A DNA stretch of 64,000 nt from DATCHW01 sp036508135 (GCA_036508135.1 DATCHW010000259.1:313638-377637); one strand, 5' to 3'; positions 25,918-35,614 are shown, counted from the stretch's first letter. Notes: a model not told the origin generated them from the sequence alone. Translations and numbers: made by a program.

Positions 25918-26352
25918 TCACGCTCTATAATAATCTCCGCGCCAATTTTTGACTGCTTTTTTAATATCATCTTCACTCATTCCTTCTTCTGCAGCTTTTT
26001 GTGCAAGCGAAGGAAATTCTTCATCAGAGGCGAATCTTAAACCGATTATCTGTCTTATAGTCAGCTTTGAGTCCAATGGTTTACCGGTTAGCAAGTAATG
26101 CCTAAAATTTTCTTCGGCTCTAATCGCCCTATCCTGAGCTTTTAATGCAAACATTCTTGCATAATAGAACAGAGTGAATAGAACTATGGAAACAAGGAAT
26201 AGAAATAATCCCGGTTTTAAAGATGAATGAGCACTTGCCGCCGAAATTGTATAATAAATAGAAGATATGAATAATAATAAAATCAGAAAAAGAGAAAATC
26301 CGTGATACATTATCACAAACCTTCTATGGTTGGAATAATTTTGTGTTTTCAT
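25918..26352 (-). CDS. DUF6526 family membrane protein
   Basis: 144 aa. Two membrane helices (about 16-37 and 46-66) are followed by a conserved soluble tail: YARMFALKAQDRAIRAEENFRHYLLTGK, LTIRQIIGLRFASDEEFP and AVKNWRGDYYRA. I recognise this as the DUF6526 family, common in Bacteroidota and relatives, of unknown function. It has no co-directional close neighbour upstream within 75 nt. Confidence 0.75.
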   Translation of the reverse strand: MKTQNYSNHRRFVIMYHGFSLFLILLLFISSIYYTISAASAHSSLKPGLFLFLVSIVLFTLFYYARMFALKAQDRAIRAEENFRHYLLTGKPLDSKLTIRQIIGLRFASDEEFPSLAQKAAEEGMSEDDIKKAVKNWRGDYYRA

Positions 26353-26427
26353 ATTTTTATATTTTTTATTAATTAATGTTTTTTAATGAAACATATATTA
26401 ATCTAAACAATTCCTTATAGAAAAAAA

Positions 26428-27405
26428 TTATATATCCACCAGCATTCCAATTTTCTTTTCTAAAGCTTTTTTGTAAACCAAATGAGCCGTGGCAGCATCC
26501 TGTATTGCCAATCCATTGGATTTAAATAGTGTAATATCTTTATTATTTCTTCTGCCGGGTTTTTTTCCTGTCACTATCTCACCAAGTTCCGCATAAAAAT
26601 GCGATGCTTTTATACTCCCCTCTTTTAACGGAATCATTATATCCCCTGCCTCGTTAAAACATGCTTCAAGGGAATCCCCAACAAAAACGGATCTTTTTAC
26701 GATTTCACTGTCAAGCTCCCTTGCATCAGGTGTGTGGCTTCCAATTCCGTTTAAATGAGTTCCTTCTTTTACTTTACTCCCGTCGAACAAAGGTACAGAA
26801 GATGAAGTAGCAGTACATATTATATTACATTCTATTACTTCCTGAATTGATTTTGATTTGGTAATATCAATTTTGAGTTTTTCAGTCATTTCTTTAATAA
26901 ATATATTTAGGACTTCATCATTTAAATCATAAACTACGGCTTTATTAATATTTCTCACGCAGGTGATTGCCCACAATTGATTTCTTGCCTGGACACCGGC
27001 ACCAAATATTCCGACAGATTGTCCTTTATCATCCCGTGCAAGATACTTAGTAGCAACACCACTTGCCGCCCCGGTTCTAACTGCTGTAAGATAACTCCCG
27101 TCCATAATGCAAACTACATCGCCCGTTTTTTCATCTTGGACAAGAACTTTTCCTATTGTTGTTGGAAGATTGTATTGAGAGGGATTATTTTTATAAACAG
27201 AAACTACTTTGCATGCGAGGGCTCCCATCTCTTTTAGATAAGAAGGCATATATAATGATATTCCGCCTTCAGGTTTGATTGCAGTTCTCAACGGTAATAC
27301 AGCCGTCCCATTTGATAATTCAGCAAATGCTTTTTCAACTGCATCGATACAATCTTTCATATCGAGCAAAGAAATCACATCATTTCTATTAAGAATTAAT
27401 GTCAT
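26428..27405 (-). CDS. Ornithine cyclodeaminase/mu-crystallin family protein
   Basis: 325-aa cytosolic NAD(P)-dependent enzyme. Family landmarks: the N-terminal LNRNDVISLLDMKDCIDAVEKAF, LPLRTAIKP, the YLTAVRTGAASGVATKYLAR segment with the catalytic region, the dinucleotide-binding GIFGAGVQARNQL, CTATSSSVPLF, and HLNGIGSHTPDARELD, then KSNGLAIQDAATA near the end. Members include ornithine cyclodeaminase, alanine dehydrogenase and ketimine reductases; the exact substrate cannot be assigned. A role in amino-acid breakdown fits the surrounding genes. Confidence 0.9.
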   Translation of the reverse strand: MTLILNRNDVISLLDMKDCIDAVEKAFAELSNGTAVLPLRTAIKPEGGISLYMPSYLKEMGALACKVVSVYKNNPSQYNLPTTIGKVLVQDEKTGDVVCIMDGSYLTAVRTGAASGVATKYLARDDKGQSVGIFGAGVQARNQLWAITCVRNINKAVVYDLNDEVLNIFIKEMTEKLKIDITKSKSIQEVIECNIICTATSSSVPLFDGSKVKEGTHLNGIGSHTPDARELDSEIVKRSVFVGDSLEACFNEAGDIMIPLKEGSIKASHFYAELGEIVTGKKPGRRNNKDITLFKSNGLAIQDAATAHLVYKKALEKKIGMLVDI

Positions 27406-27585
27406 ATGACCTCCTAAATTTTTTGAAATTAATTATTTTTCTTTGAAATATTATAATTTTTTTATACCAAAGATAATATGTAAGAAAATTGTCTTAAATT
27501 TATTATTGTTCAGTACTTCCAGTTATTCAATGTAAATCAGAGTATAAACTTGATTCTCTTCCGGATTTTCCGGTTAGGGGAAAAT

Positions 27586-28050
27586 TTAATTCAGCCGCCA
27601 GAGGCTGTAATTTAATATAGAAGCATAAGTTACCCATAATATATAGGGAATCAATAATAATGAAGCCGTGACCGATACTGGATAAAATTCGATAATACAC
27701 AATAATATGAGAATCCAGAGAATTAATATTTCAAATAAGGCAAATCCGGGCGACTTTAATCCAAAAAATATTATTGTCCAAAATGAATTAAGGATAAGCT
27801 GTGCAATAAATAAAATTACCGGAATTTTAATATCTTTTTCTGCTGACTTTATCCAGATCAAATAAAATGAGACACCCATCAGTAGATAAAGAGTAATCCA
27901 CACCGGAGCAAACACCCAATTTGGAGGGTTAAATACCGGTTTTTTAAGACCCGCATACCAAACCGGAATATTTTTAGCAGTAAAGAAAGAACCGATTATA
28001 CCTACTATTTGACAAATTACTATACTGGATATAAGTTTAATCCAGTTCAT
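27586..28050 (-). CDS. tspO: TspO/MBR family tryptophan-rich sensory protein
   Basis: 154-aa membrane protein with five predicted helices and the family pattern: NIPVWYAGLKKPVFNPPNWVFAPVW after helix 1, LLMGVSFYLIW, NSFWTIIFFGLKSPGFAL, and the C-terminal LNYSLWRLN. TspO proteins bind porphyrins and regulate stress or tetrapyrrole traffic. The gene starts 1 nt from the stop of the decarboxylase gene upstream, so they are co-transcribed. No functional link between the two is obvious. Confidence 0.93.
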   Translation of the reverse strand: MNWIKLISSIVICQIVGIIGSFFTAKNIPVWYAGLKKPVFNPPNWVFAPVWITLYLLMGVSFYLIWIKSAEKDIKIPVILFIAQLILNSFWTIIFFGLKSPGFALFEILILWILILLCIIEFYPVSVTASLLLIPYILWVTYASILNYSLWRLN

Positions 28051-28051
28051 T

Positions 28052-29473
28052 TTAGTATTTTAAATTTTTTGAAATGTTTTTAATTAAATCCCAGGCATTG
28101 GATACATTCTTCTCAGTTACATTTGTCTGAGCTATTACAAATCTAAGAGTATATTTTCCGTTTAATTTTGTATGAGAAATATAAATACGACCTGTCTTAT
28201 TGATGCTGTTCAAAAGTTCTTCATTAAGTTTATTTAAATTTTCTTCATCGCCAATCCCTTTGGGTTTGAATCTGAAACATATTAGATTGAATGTGACAGG
28301 TGCAATTATTTCAAATTCTTTGTCTTTAAGAATTATTTCTTTGAACATATTTGCAAGGGCAATATGATATCTTAGTTTTTTCATTAGACCTTCTACTCCA
28401 AAACTCCTTATTACAAACCATAACTTCAAAGCTCGGAATCTCCTGCCGAGAGGGATGCCCCAGTCACAATAATTATTTACCAGGTTGTCGGATTTTGTCT
28501 TCAAATACTCGGGATTTATTTCAAATGTCCTTATCAAAGCATCTTTATCTTTTACAAAATAGAGCGAACAGTCAAAGTTAGTAAAGAGCCATTTGTGAGC
28601 ATTGAATACGAAGCTATCGGCATTTTCAATTCCTTCTATTAGTTTTCTATATTCAGGTAAAATTAATGCTGATCCTGCATAGGCAGCATCAATATGCAGC
28701 CATAGATTATACTTTTTACAAATTTCCCCTATTTCTTTAATTGGGTCAATTGAAGTAGAACCCGTTGTTCCTAGAGTAGCTACCACACATAATGGTTTAT
28801 AACCTCCGGAAATATCCTTCTTAATTGCTTCATCCAATGCTTCAGGTTTCATTCTGAATTCTGAATCAATTTCAATTTTTACAAGATTCTTCTTTCCAAT
28901 ACCTGAAATCTTCACAGCTTTTTCAATGGATGAATGTGTTTCAGTTGAACAATAAACACGAAGAAATTTATAATCATCAAATCCATCATTGTTGATTTTG
29001 AAATGAGTAAAATTCTCTCTTGCACAAATTATTGCAGCGAGCGTTGATGTCGAAGCTGTATCCTGTATCACCCCGGAAAAATATTTTGGCAAACCTATCA
29101 TATCCCTTAACCAGTTCAAAACTTTCTCTTCAAGTTCTGCAGCGGCAGGCGAAGTTTCCCATTTCATACACTGAGCTCCCAATGCAGCCGTCAACATTTC
29201 AGCTAAAAGTGAGGGATAGCTCGAGTTAGCAGGGAAGTATGCAAAAAAATTAGGGCTCTGCCAATGTGAAATTCCGGGAATAATTATTTTCTGAAAATCA
29301 TTAAAAATCTCTTCTATGCTATCACTTTTCGCTGGAGGTTTATCAGGTAATTGGTTAAATATGAAACCGGGCACGACTTGTGATTTTACAGGATATTTTT
29401 CGATTTCTTTGTAATAATCAACAATCCAATCTACAATCTTATATGCTTCTTTTTTGAATTCTTCTATATTCAT
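28052..29473 (-). CDS. Aromatic-L-amino-acid decarboxylase family (group II PLP decarboxylase)
   Basis: 473-aa cytosolic PLP enzyme. Motifs: VVPGFIFNQLPDKPP and ISHWQSPNFFAYFPANSSYPS near the N-terminus, SPAAAELE, GVIQDTASTSTLAAIICAR, the YCSTETHSSIEKA segment with the PLP-stacking His, LWLHIDAAYAG with the cofactor Asp, and the Schiff-base Lys in NAHKWL. The order and length match tryptophan/tyrosine/phenylalanine decarboxylases. It would convert an aromatic amino acid to the amine and CO2, consistent with the aromatic amino-acid route suggested by IorAB at 44.3-46.5 kb. Substrate choice among Trp, Tyr and Phe is not visible. Confidence 0.9.
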   Translation of the reverse strand: MNIEEFKKEAYKIVDWIVDYYKEIEKYPVKSQVVPGFIFNQLPDKPPAKSDSIEEIFNDFQKIIIPGISHWQSPNFFAYFPANSSYPSLLAEMLTAALGAQCMKWETSPAAAELEEKVLNWLRDMIGLPKYFSGVIQDTASTSTLAAIICARENFTHFKINNDGFDDYKFLRVYCSTETHSSIEKAVKISGIGKKNLVKIEIDSEFRMKPEALDEAIKKDISGGYKPLCVVATLGTTGSTSIDPIKEIGEICKKYNLWLHIDAAYAGSALILPEYRKLIEGIENADSFVFNAHKWLFTNFDCSLYFVKDKDALIRTFEINPEYLKTKSDNLVNNYCDWGIPLGRRFRALKLWFVIRSFGVEGLMKKLRYHIALANMFKEIILKDKEFEIIAPVTFNLICFRFKPKGIGDEENLNKLNEELLNSINKTGRIYISHTKLNGKYTLRFVIAQTNVTEKNVSNAWDLIKNISKNLKY

Positions 29474-29620
29474 TTATGTTTTCTGTTTTTTATAATTTAA
29501 TAAATTCAAAGTAAATGGTAAATTCTAAAATATTATGGAACTTGAAATGCCGATATGTTGTTATTCGTACTAACAAATAAAAATAATTTTCACTAAAGTA
29601 AGTGTATATCATACATCCTA

Positions 29621-29673
29621 ACAATCTTAGCCCAGGTTTTTATTCTATAAATTGCGGTTAAGATTGTTTTTCA
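29621..29673 (+). other. Long-loop hairpin followed by U-tract
   Basis: 10-nt inverted repeat (29621-29630 and 29659-29668) around a 28-nt loop, then five Ts, in the 264-nt gap between two divergent genes. It could be a leader element or end of a small RNA upstream of the gene at 29738; nothing else supports either. Confidence 0.3.
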
Positions 29674-29737
29674 TTTCATTTGTGTTTTTCCATTAGTATT
29701 TTTCTATAGATTTTATTAATTCTTAAAAAATAAAAGA

Positions 29738-30418
29738 ATGAAAAACTTAATTTTTGTGATTGTTTTATTTTTTTCTTCGCTTCAATTATTTGCACAGAGC
29801 AACGAAATGACAATATATGTTGCAAATAAATACGGCGAATGCAAGACTGTATCAATGGGTAATGTGCAGTGTTTCCTTATTCGGGAAGCCCGGACTTCTG
29901 AATGGCAGAATTTCAACGGTAAAATTGAAGGGTTTAAATACATTCAGGGTTATGAATATGAATTGATGGTTGAAAAGATAAATGCTGATAATCCTCCGAC
30001 TGATATGTCAAAATTCAACTATAAATTGAAATATATTATTGACAAAAAAGCCTTAATGGTTATTACAAAGAGTAATAGGCAAAGACTCGATGGAAAAACA
30101 TTTATTCTCGATAAAATACGGGTTAAAGGAAGATTGATTACTCCAAAGGAAAAAGATGTGAAACTCTCTTTTAAACTCGATGATAATTCCGTAAGCGGAA
30201 GTGATGGCTGCAATACTTATCTGGGTAACGTAGAGATAAATAAGAATGAAATAACTTTTGGTTCGTTGGGTGCAACAAAGATGTTCTGTGCTAATTGTGA
30301 AACAGATAAAGTTTTTTATACACTTATTTCCGAAGTTAATAAATATAAAATATACGGATATACACTTAAACTATATAAAGGGAAAAAAATATTATTTCAA
30401 TATTCTGTAGAGAAATAA
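29738..30418 (+). CDS. Exported DUF4377 + META domain protein
   Basis: 226 aa with a signal peptide (about 1-20, ending LFAQ). The first half (about 21-110) matches DUF4377: an ECKTV...VQCFLIREA segment, W..FNGKIEGFKYIQGYEYEL and NPPTD. The second half (about 118-226) is a META/HslJ domain: LDGKTFILDKI, SGSDGCNTYLGNVEI and the CANCETDK pair of cysteines. META-domain proteins such as HslJ are linked to heat-shock and antibiotic stress in E. coli, with unknown biochemistry. It probably sits in the periplasm. Confidence 0.8.
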   Translation: MKNLIFVIVLFFSSLQLFAQSNEMTIYVANKYGECKTVSMGNVQCFLIREARTSEWQNFNGKIEGFKYIQGYEYELMVEKINADNPPTDMSKFNYKLKYIIDKKALMVITKSNRQRLDGKTFILDKIRVKGRLITPKEKDVKLSFKLDDNSVSGSDGCNTYLGNVEINKNEITFGSLGATKMFCANCETDKVFYTLISEVNKYKIYGYTLKLYKGKKILFQYSVEK

Positions 30419-30444
30419 AGTGTTGATAATTAATCCGATGAAAT

Positions 30445-30468
30445 GACAAGGGGTCTTAACCCCTTGTC
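30445..30468. terminator. Hairpin between convergent genes
   Basis: Near-perfect GC-rich inverted repeat, 24 nt, 27 nt past the META-protein stop. Its last base overlaps the stop codon of the convergent aldo/keto reductase gene. The U-tract is missing, so termination may rely on stem strength. Confidence 0.5.
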
Positions 30469-31496
30469 TATCTTCTGTGGTTTTCCAAATCATCATATTT
30501 CCCTCCATATATCAAATCCTTAATATAACCCGCTTTAAAGAATTCGTGGGGAAAACCAAGTTCTATTTTACTTGCATCATCAAGTTTTTTTAACTGTTCA
30601 TCAGGAATAACAATTTCAGCTGCTCCCAGCGTATCCTTAATCTGCTCTTCTTTTCTTGCTCCGACTATCGGAATCACAACCTGATTTCTTTGCATTGTCC
30701 ATCTTACGGCTAATTGAGAAGGTGTAACACCGAGTTCTTTCGCAACTTTTACATTAGCGGTTGCTATTTTCAAATTCCTTTCATTACGGCGTTTGGAATC
30801 TGCCGTTACCCTTCCTTCAGGTTCATTATTATTCAGATATTTCCCGCTTAATGCACCACCGGCTATCGCTCCCCATGGTGTGACAGCAATATCAAGTTCT
30901 TTAGCCATTGGTAACAAATCCCTTTCAGCTGATCGTTCAATTAAGCTGTATTCAATCTGTAATCCAGTGAACTGTGTCCAACCGCGTAATTCCGCTATAG
31001 TATTGGCACGCGAGACTATCCAGGCAGGAGTATCGGAAATACCTATATAATGAATCTTCCCGCTTGAAACCAAATCATCGAGTCCGCGTAAAACTTCTTC
31101 AATCGGTGTCGTAAAGTCCCACATATGAAGCCAGAATAAATCTATGAATTCCGTATTCAATCGTTTAAGACTTTCATCTACTGATCGCATCATATTTTTT
31201 CTGTGGTTACCGCTGAAATTGATGTCACCCATTTTATCAAAAAGAGTATATTTTGTCGCGAGAACAAAGTGGTCCCTGTCCGAATGAATAAATTCACCGA
31301 CCCATTTTTCACTTGTACCTTCGGTATACCGGTTTGCCGTGTCGATAAAGTTACCACCTGCATTGGAATAAACATCAAAGACTTTTTTGCTGTTTTCATA
31401 ATCTGCACCCCAGCCCCATTCTGTTCCAAATGTCATAGTGCCGAGACATATTTCGGAAACGCGTAATCCACTTTTTCCAAATAATTTAAATTTCAT
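30468..31496 (-). CDS. Aldo/keto reductase
   Basis: 342-aa cytosolic NADPH-dependent oxidoreductase with a TIM-barrel fold. It starts MKFKLFGKSGLRVSEICLG and shows the catalytic tetrad context: Asp in NFIDTANRY, Tyr57, Lys in VLATKY, and His in LFWLHMWD. Also visible are HYIGISD, the GGALSGKY loop and the cofactor-binding VIPIVGARKEEQI. It belongs to the AKR group related to YdjG/Tas-like reductases; the substrate is unknown. Confidence 0.93.
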   Translation of the reverse strand: MKFKLFGKSGLRVSEICLGTMTFGTEWGWGADYENSKKVFDVYSNAGGNFIDTANRYTEGTSEKWVGEFIHSDRDHFVLATKYTLFDKMGDINFSGNHRKNMMRSVDESLKRLNTEFIDLFWLHMWDFTTPIEEVLRGLDDLVSSGKIHYIGISDTPAWIVSRANTIAELRGWTQFTGLQIEYSLIERSAERDLLPMAKELDIAVTPWGAIAGGALSGKYLNNNEPEGRVTADSKRRNERNLKIATANVKVAKELGVTPSQLAVRWTMQRNQVVIPIVGARKEEQIKDTLGAAEIVIPDEQLKKLDDASKIELGFPHEFFKAGYIKDLIYGGKYDDLENHRR

Positions 31497-31559
31497 ATGT
31501 TGTTGAAGAATTAATTATTTAATTTTTTATTAAAACGATTATTTAATGTTTAAACAATA

Positions 31560-33173
31560 TTAAAATGTTAAATATTCCATTCCCATATTGAAAACTATAT
31601 CAACGGGAATTTTTGCATCTTTTATTCTGTCTAAATCTTTTTGCAAATCGGTTTTGATTTTTCCGTCTTCTTCTATGAGTTTTACAGCATAATTATAATC
31701 ACCATCTCCCTGGATTTTTAATATTTGCTGAACTGATGTAGCGACGGCTTCTTTCATTTTATCAAAATTGACGCTGTATGTGCCGTCAGTATTTCTGGTG
31801 AAAGCACCATGTTTTTCGAAATAATAAAAGCGAACCATATTTGCTTTACCGTGTGCATCTGATGCTCCAAACCTGCAAGAACGGAAAATACCTGCAAGGA
31901 ATGTTACATAATTATCCATAACTTCACCTTCTTTCAGTTCGCCCATTTCATATAATTTTGTTACTATATATAAGCCAAGTATATCTGCTTTTCCTTCTTC
32001 AAGTCCCGGATATTGCTCTTTAAGAGCATCGCGTACCGTACCTGCTCCTGTTATCGTATTTTTTATCCCAAGTCCGTGCGCAACTTCATGAAACATTACG
32101 TTTTCAAAAAATGCATTAAACTTAACATATTTTCTTTCCTCCGGAGTGATTAACAGATCGGATATAGGAAGCATAATATTATCAAATTTTGCTTTCATGA
32201 TATTTTTTAACTGCAATCTGCGTGAACCTTTTTTTGCTTGTACTTCTTCATCGTTCGGAAGATTTATAGCAATAGTCTTACTTCCTGCATTGCAATCTCC
32301 TGCATAATAAATTGCATCATATGCATTGAGATCCGATTCGCTTCCGGGGATTTCTGATTTGTATTTTGAGTCAACAGGCATTCCTTTTTGTAATTCCGGG
32401 AGCATGGAAGTGAACCTTGAGAGTCTATTGCTCCACTCCAAATCTTTGATTAGAATGAATGATTCAAAAGATGTTTTATATCCGAAAAGCTGGTCAGTGT
32501 AATTTTCGATAGGACCAACGATAAAATCTATATTCGAAGTCTTCATATCCATCCAGGCAAAATCACTTGGTTGATAATTATCGGACGTAAGTGCTTCTGC
32601 TCTCATCGAAAGATACTTCTTCAAACCTGCGTCTTCAGCAAGTTCCGATGCCTCAAGGAGTAGTTTTGAAGCTTTTTCAAGATTCCCTTTGAATGCAATT
32701 GAATAAGGAATTACTATCAATTCTCCTTTCTCATTTCTTTTTAATATTGTGTAAGGATCGGATTTCTTCGGGTCGGAAAATTTATTGAACTCGTCTTTTG
32801 TCATATCGAACGGGTAAAAATTTGCACCGTCGGGTTTAGGCATTGCTCCGCTTACAAAAACTTTTTCGTTATCGAGTTGGTCCCAGGGTCCATAATTAAT
32901 AAATACAAACTTCTTTTCATACTCATCCTGTAAACCATTGAGGAATTTGTCTTTATCCCCGTAATTCTGCATCCAGAATAAATCGTCCATTATTTTAGCG
33001 ACTTCGATGAGTATCGGAATAATTTTCTTTTCCTTATCACTCAACCGGGATAGGTCTGCAGAAAGGGTTACAGGCTTAAAAGATTCGAACCTTTCTTTAA
33101 TATTCATATTTTGAGAGTAAGTGATGTTTAAAAAACAAAATAAAATTAATACTGATAAAATAAATTTATTCAT
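31560..33173 (-). CDS. Exported dipeptidyl-peptidase III-like (M49) zinc peptidase with HEVAH motif
   Basis: 537 aa with a signal peptide (about 1-20, ending TYSQ). The zinc motif is FHEVAHGLG and the second motif EEGKADILGL carries the third ligand Glu, as in M49 (EECxAD). Classical DPP III has the six-residue HExxxH; here it is the five-residue HExxH, as I recall for Caldithrix DPP III. Also visible are DFAWMDMKTSNIDFIVGPIENYTDQLFGYK and YYAGDCNAGSKTIAINLPND, typical of the bacterial relatives often listed as Zn-dependent hydrolase. It would release dipeptides from oligopeptides in the periplasm, ready for the OPT/POT importers. A non-enzymatic role cannot be excluded. Confidence 0.85.
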   Translation of the reverse strand: MNKFILSVLILFCFLNITYSQNMNIKERFESFKPVTLSADLSRLSDKEKKIIPILIEVAKIMDDLFWMQNYGDKDKFLNGLQDEYEKKFVFINYGPWDQLDNEKVFVSGAMPKPDGANFYPFDMTKDEFNKFSDPKKSDPYTILKRNEKGELIVIPYSIAFKGNLEKASKLLLEASELAEDAGLKKYLSMRAEALTSDNYQPSDFAWMDMKTSNIDFIVGPIENYTDQLFGYKTSFESFILIKDLEWSNRLSRFTSMLPELQKGMPVDSKYKSEIPGSESDLNAYDAIYYAGDCNAGSKTIAINLPNDEEVQAKKGSRRLQLKNIMKAKFDNIMLPISDLLITPEERKYVKFNAFFENVMFHEVAHGLGIKNTITGAGTVRDALKEQYPGLEEGKADILGLYIVTKLYEMGELKEGEVMDNYVTFLAGIFRSCRFGASDAHGKANMVRFYYFEKHGAFTRNTDGTYSVNFDKMKEAVATSVQQILKIQGDGDYNYAVKLIEEDGKIKTDLQKDLDRIKDAKIPVDIVFNMGMEYLTF

Positions 33174-33346
33174 ATAATAATTATTTAAATATTTAGAAAT
33201 AATTTTTTATTGACTTCTTTCATCTCTTTCGAACTTTGAAAAACTATGAAAATTTTTAGAGTTTTGATATTCAAATATTTTTAATGCATTTAAATATTAT
33301 TTTTGATATTTTTACATATTCAAAACTATTTACTAATTAAAACTAT

Positions 33347-34897
33347 ATGCAGATGACAACCAAATCAATACTATTTTTGTTTGTGTTTCTTTTTGTCTAT
33401 TCAGTATCTAATTCACAGGATGGCACACGTTCCATTGGCTATAGCACCCGCGCAATAGGAAGAGGAGGTACAGAGATAGGATTTTTTGACAGTCCGTCTT
33501 TGATGCTTACGAACCCCGGCGGATTATCATTTATAAATTCTTCGATGTTAGCGGCAAACGGAATTTTTATGATTCCTCCTCCCAAATTCAAGAATTATAA
33601 AAATGTTAACGGGGTAACAAACACCACTATATTAAATGATGCTGAGGGCGAGAAAAATCTGTATGTTCTTCCAAGTTTATCTTACATTTACAAATTGAAC
33701 AAGAGTAAATTTACACTTGGAGCAGGAGCCATAACTTCCGGAGGTATGGGCGCTGATTTTATGCTGAATCATGAACTGTTTAAAGATGCAAGCGGAAATT
33801 ATGTTCAACAGAAATATCATTCAAGATTCGCAATAATAGAAAGCGGTATTTCAATTGCTTATTTAATCACACCTGAATTTTCTGCAGGAATATCGGGAGA
33901 ATTTGTTTATTCTCAACTCGAATTCACTAATCCGTTCAGCCTTAGTCCTACTGTCATGAAAGGTCAAGCCACTCCTACCATGACGTTCGGACAAATGTTC
34001 GCCGCACCGAGATCTTATGGCGGTCTTGATTATAAAGAGGTTACTTCATCGGCAGAAATGAAAGGTCTTAAATCATATACCTTTAGCGGTAAAGCCGGAA
34101 TTGCATATAAATTCAATGATGGATTTTCAATTGGTGCTTCATATTCAGCAGCGATTCCACTTAGATTTAAAAACGGTACTTCGACACTCGATATGACGGC
34201 ACAGTTCACTGATGCATCAGGCAGGGCTGTCCAGAATGTTATGGCAAGATATCCGGGAATCAATGTACAGGCGGCAAAGGACTCTGTGACACGTTCTTTC
34301 CTGCAAATGGGAATTGACGCAACTAAGGGATTTGTATCAGCCTATGATATTGAAAATTCATTTGAAGCTCCTCAATCTTTCGGAATCGGGTTGATGTATT
34401 CTCCCATTCCAAAATTAAAATTCGGATTGGATTTCGAGTGGATCAACTGGAGTAAATCTTTTGATAAAATGACACTTACTCTTAGAAACGGCACAAATGC
34501 AAATATAAATAAAATGCTTGCGGCAGGCGGAACAGGTCAGGCTGACTTGATAATTGATTTTCTTTTGAACTGGAAAGATGCGGTAATTTTGAAGTTCGGC
34601 GGAGAATATGAATTCAGTGATAAATTTACGGTAAGGCTGGGATATGCATACGGAAGTAATCCAATACCTACAACTACAATCATTCCTATTATTCCGGCAA
34701 TCTTAGAGCATCACTTTATGGGAGGTTTTAGTTATTATATCACAAAGAATTTCATTACGAACGTTGCGTTTGAATACGGATTGAATCACACATTAACAGC
34801 AAGCAATCCAAGTTTAATAGCTGCGGAATATAATAACAGCCAGGCGAGTTTAAAAAATCTTTTAGGACATATTTCATTCGCATATATTTTTAAATAA
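33347..34897 (+). CDS. OmpP1/FadL family outer-membrane protein
   Basis: 516 aa with a signal peptide (about 1-24, ending SNSQ). The mature N-terminus has the FadL-type hatch sequence RAIGRGGTEIGFFDSPSLMLTNPGGL, then 12-14 amphipathic beta strands with paired aromatic girdles (GIGLMYSPIPKLKFGLDFEWINWS; LKFGGEYEFSDKFTVRLGYAYGS) and a final strand ending YIFK. FadL-like channels carry long-chain fatty acids or other hydrophobic molecules through the outer membrane. A TATTTTTG promoter-like box lies at 33298-33305. A strong terminator follows, so it is a single-gene unit. Confidence 0.9.
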   Translation: MQMTTKSILFLFVFLFVYSVSNSQDGTRSIGYSTRAIGRGGTEIGFFDSPSLMLTNPGGLSFINSSMLAANGIFMIPPPKFKNYKNVNGVTNTTILNDAEGEKNLYVLPSLSYIYKLNKSKFTLGAGAITSGGMGADFMLNHELFKDASGNYVQQKYHSRFAIIESGISIAYLITPEFSAGISGEFVYSQLEFTNPFSLSPTVMKGQATPTMTFGQMFAAPRSYGGLDYKEVTSSAEMKGLKSYTFSGKAGIAYKFNDGFSIGASYSAAIPLRFKNGTSTLDMTAQFTDASGRAVQNVMARYPGINVQAAKDSVTRSFLQMGIDATKGFVSAYDIENSFEAPQSFGIGLMYSPIPKLKFGLDFEWINWSKSFDKMTLTLRNGTNANINKMLAAGGTGQADLIIDFLLNWKDAVILKFGGEYEFSDKFTVRLGYAYGSNPIPTTTIIPIIPAILEHHFMGGFSYYITKNFITNVAFEYGLNHTLTASNPSLIAAEYNNSQASLKNLLGHISFAYIFK

Positions 34898-34920
34898 GAG
34901 AATTTTATAATTTATTTATT

Positions 34921-34964
34921 AAGCCATCGGCGGGTTTTGTTTAGCCTGTCGGATGGCTTTTTTT
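34921..34964 (+). terminator. Terminator of the FadL-like gene
   Basis: Imperfect but long stem (34921-34934 with about 34946-34959, one internal mismatch) followed by seven Ts, 23 nt past the stop codon. Confidence 0.85.
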
Positions 34965-35237
34965 ATTTGGGGGATTTGGGACATTTGAAAGTGAAATCTA
35001 TGACGAGTAAAAATGCAAATCCCGTCAGGAGGAAACTTCTTGAGGGGCACAAATGGAAAATATGACCCGAATAATTTCTTCAGAATAAATCAAAATATTA
35101 AACCTGCAGCATAATCATATAATAAATTTAATTTTAATAATAACTAATTATTTTATTCTTTCTGATATGAACGATTATTAATTGTTGTTTGTTTTAAAAA
35201 ATCAAGTAACATTTTAAATAAATTAAATTAATAAATT
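34965..35237. other. Intergenic stretch without recognised feature
   Basis: With the terminator before it, this makes a 340-nt gap. I find no ORF with coding character, no repeat and no RNA fold; the last 100 nt are very AT-rich and presumably hold the promoter of the gene at 35238. Confidence 0.5.
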
Positions 35238-35531
35238 ATGAAACAAATAATGGTAAATTTCAATTTCAAGGGAGCAACGTCAGAACAATATGATGGAATA
35301 ATGGACGACCTCAATCCATCAGGAATTCTGAATAATAGTGGATTAATGTTCCATGCATGTGCAACGAGTCCAAACGGTCTTAAGGTTTGTGATGTTTGGG
35401 AATCAGAAGAATCATTCAAAAAATTCGGTGAAACACTAATGCCGCTTCTAAAAAAACACGGAATTGAAGCTGTTCCACCTGAGATTTATCCTATACATAA
35501 TATGGTTACATTTTTAGCTGCTAATGCATAG
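35238..35531 (+). CDS. Dimeric alpha/beta-barrel (ABM-like) small protein
   Basis: 97-aa soluble protein. MKQIMVNFNFKGATSEQYDGIMDDL, then GLMFHACATSPNGLKVCDVWES and FKKFGETLMPLLKKHG fit the ferredoxin-like ABM fold seen in small monooxygenases and stress proteins. No catalytic residues are certain. It is a single-gene unit with a strong terminator behind. Confidence 0.75.
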   Translation: MKQIMVNFNFKGATSEQYDGIMDDLNPSGILNNSGLMFHACATSPNGLKVCDVWESEESFKKFGETLMPLLKKHGIEAVPPEIYPIHNMVTFLAANA

Positions 35532-35543
35532 ATAGGTAAAAGT

Positions 35544-35575
35544 AAAAGAGCCATTACAAATGTAATGGCTCTTTT
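35544..35575. terminator. Bidirectional terminator
   Basis: Long perfect palindromic stem with flanking A and T runs between the convergent ABM-like gene and pepD. Confidence 0.9.
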
Positions 35576-35614
35576 ATTTAAATCAAGAATTATATCCTGA
35601 AATAATCTGAGAAA

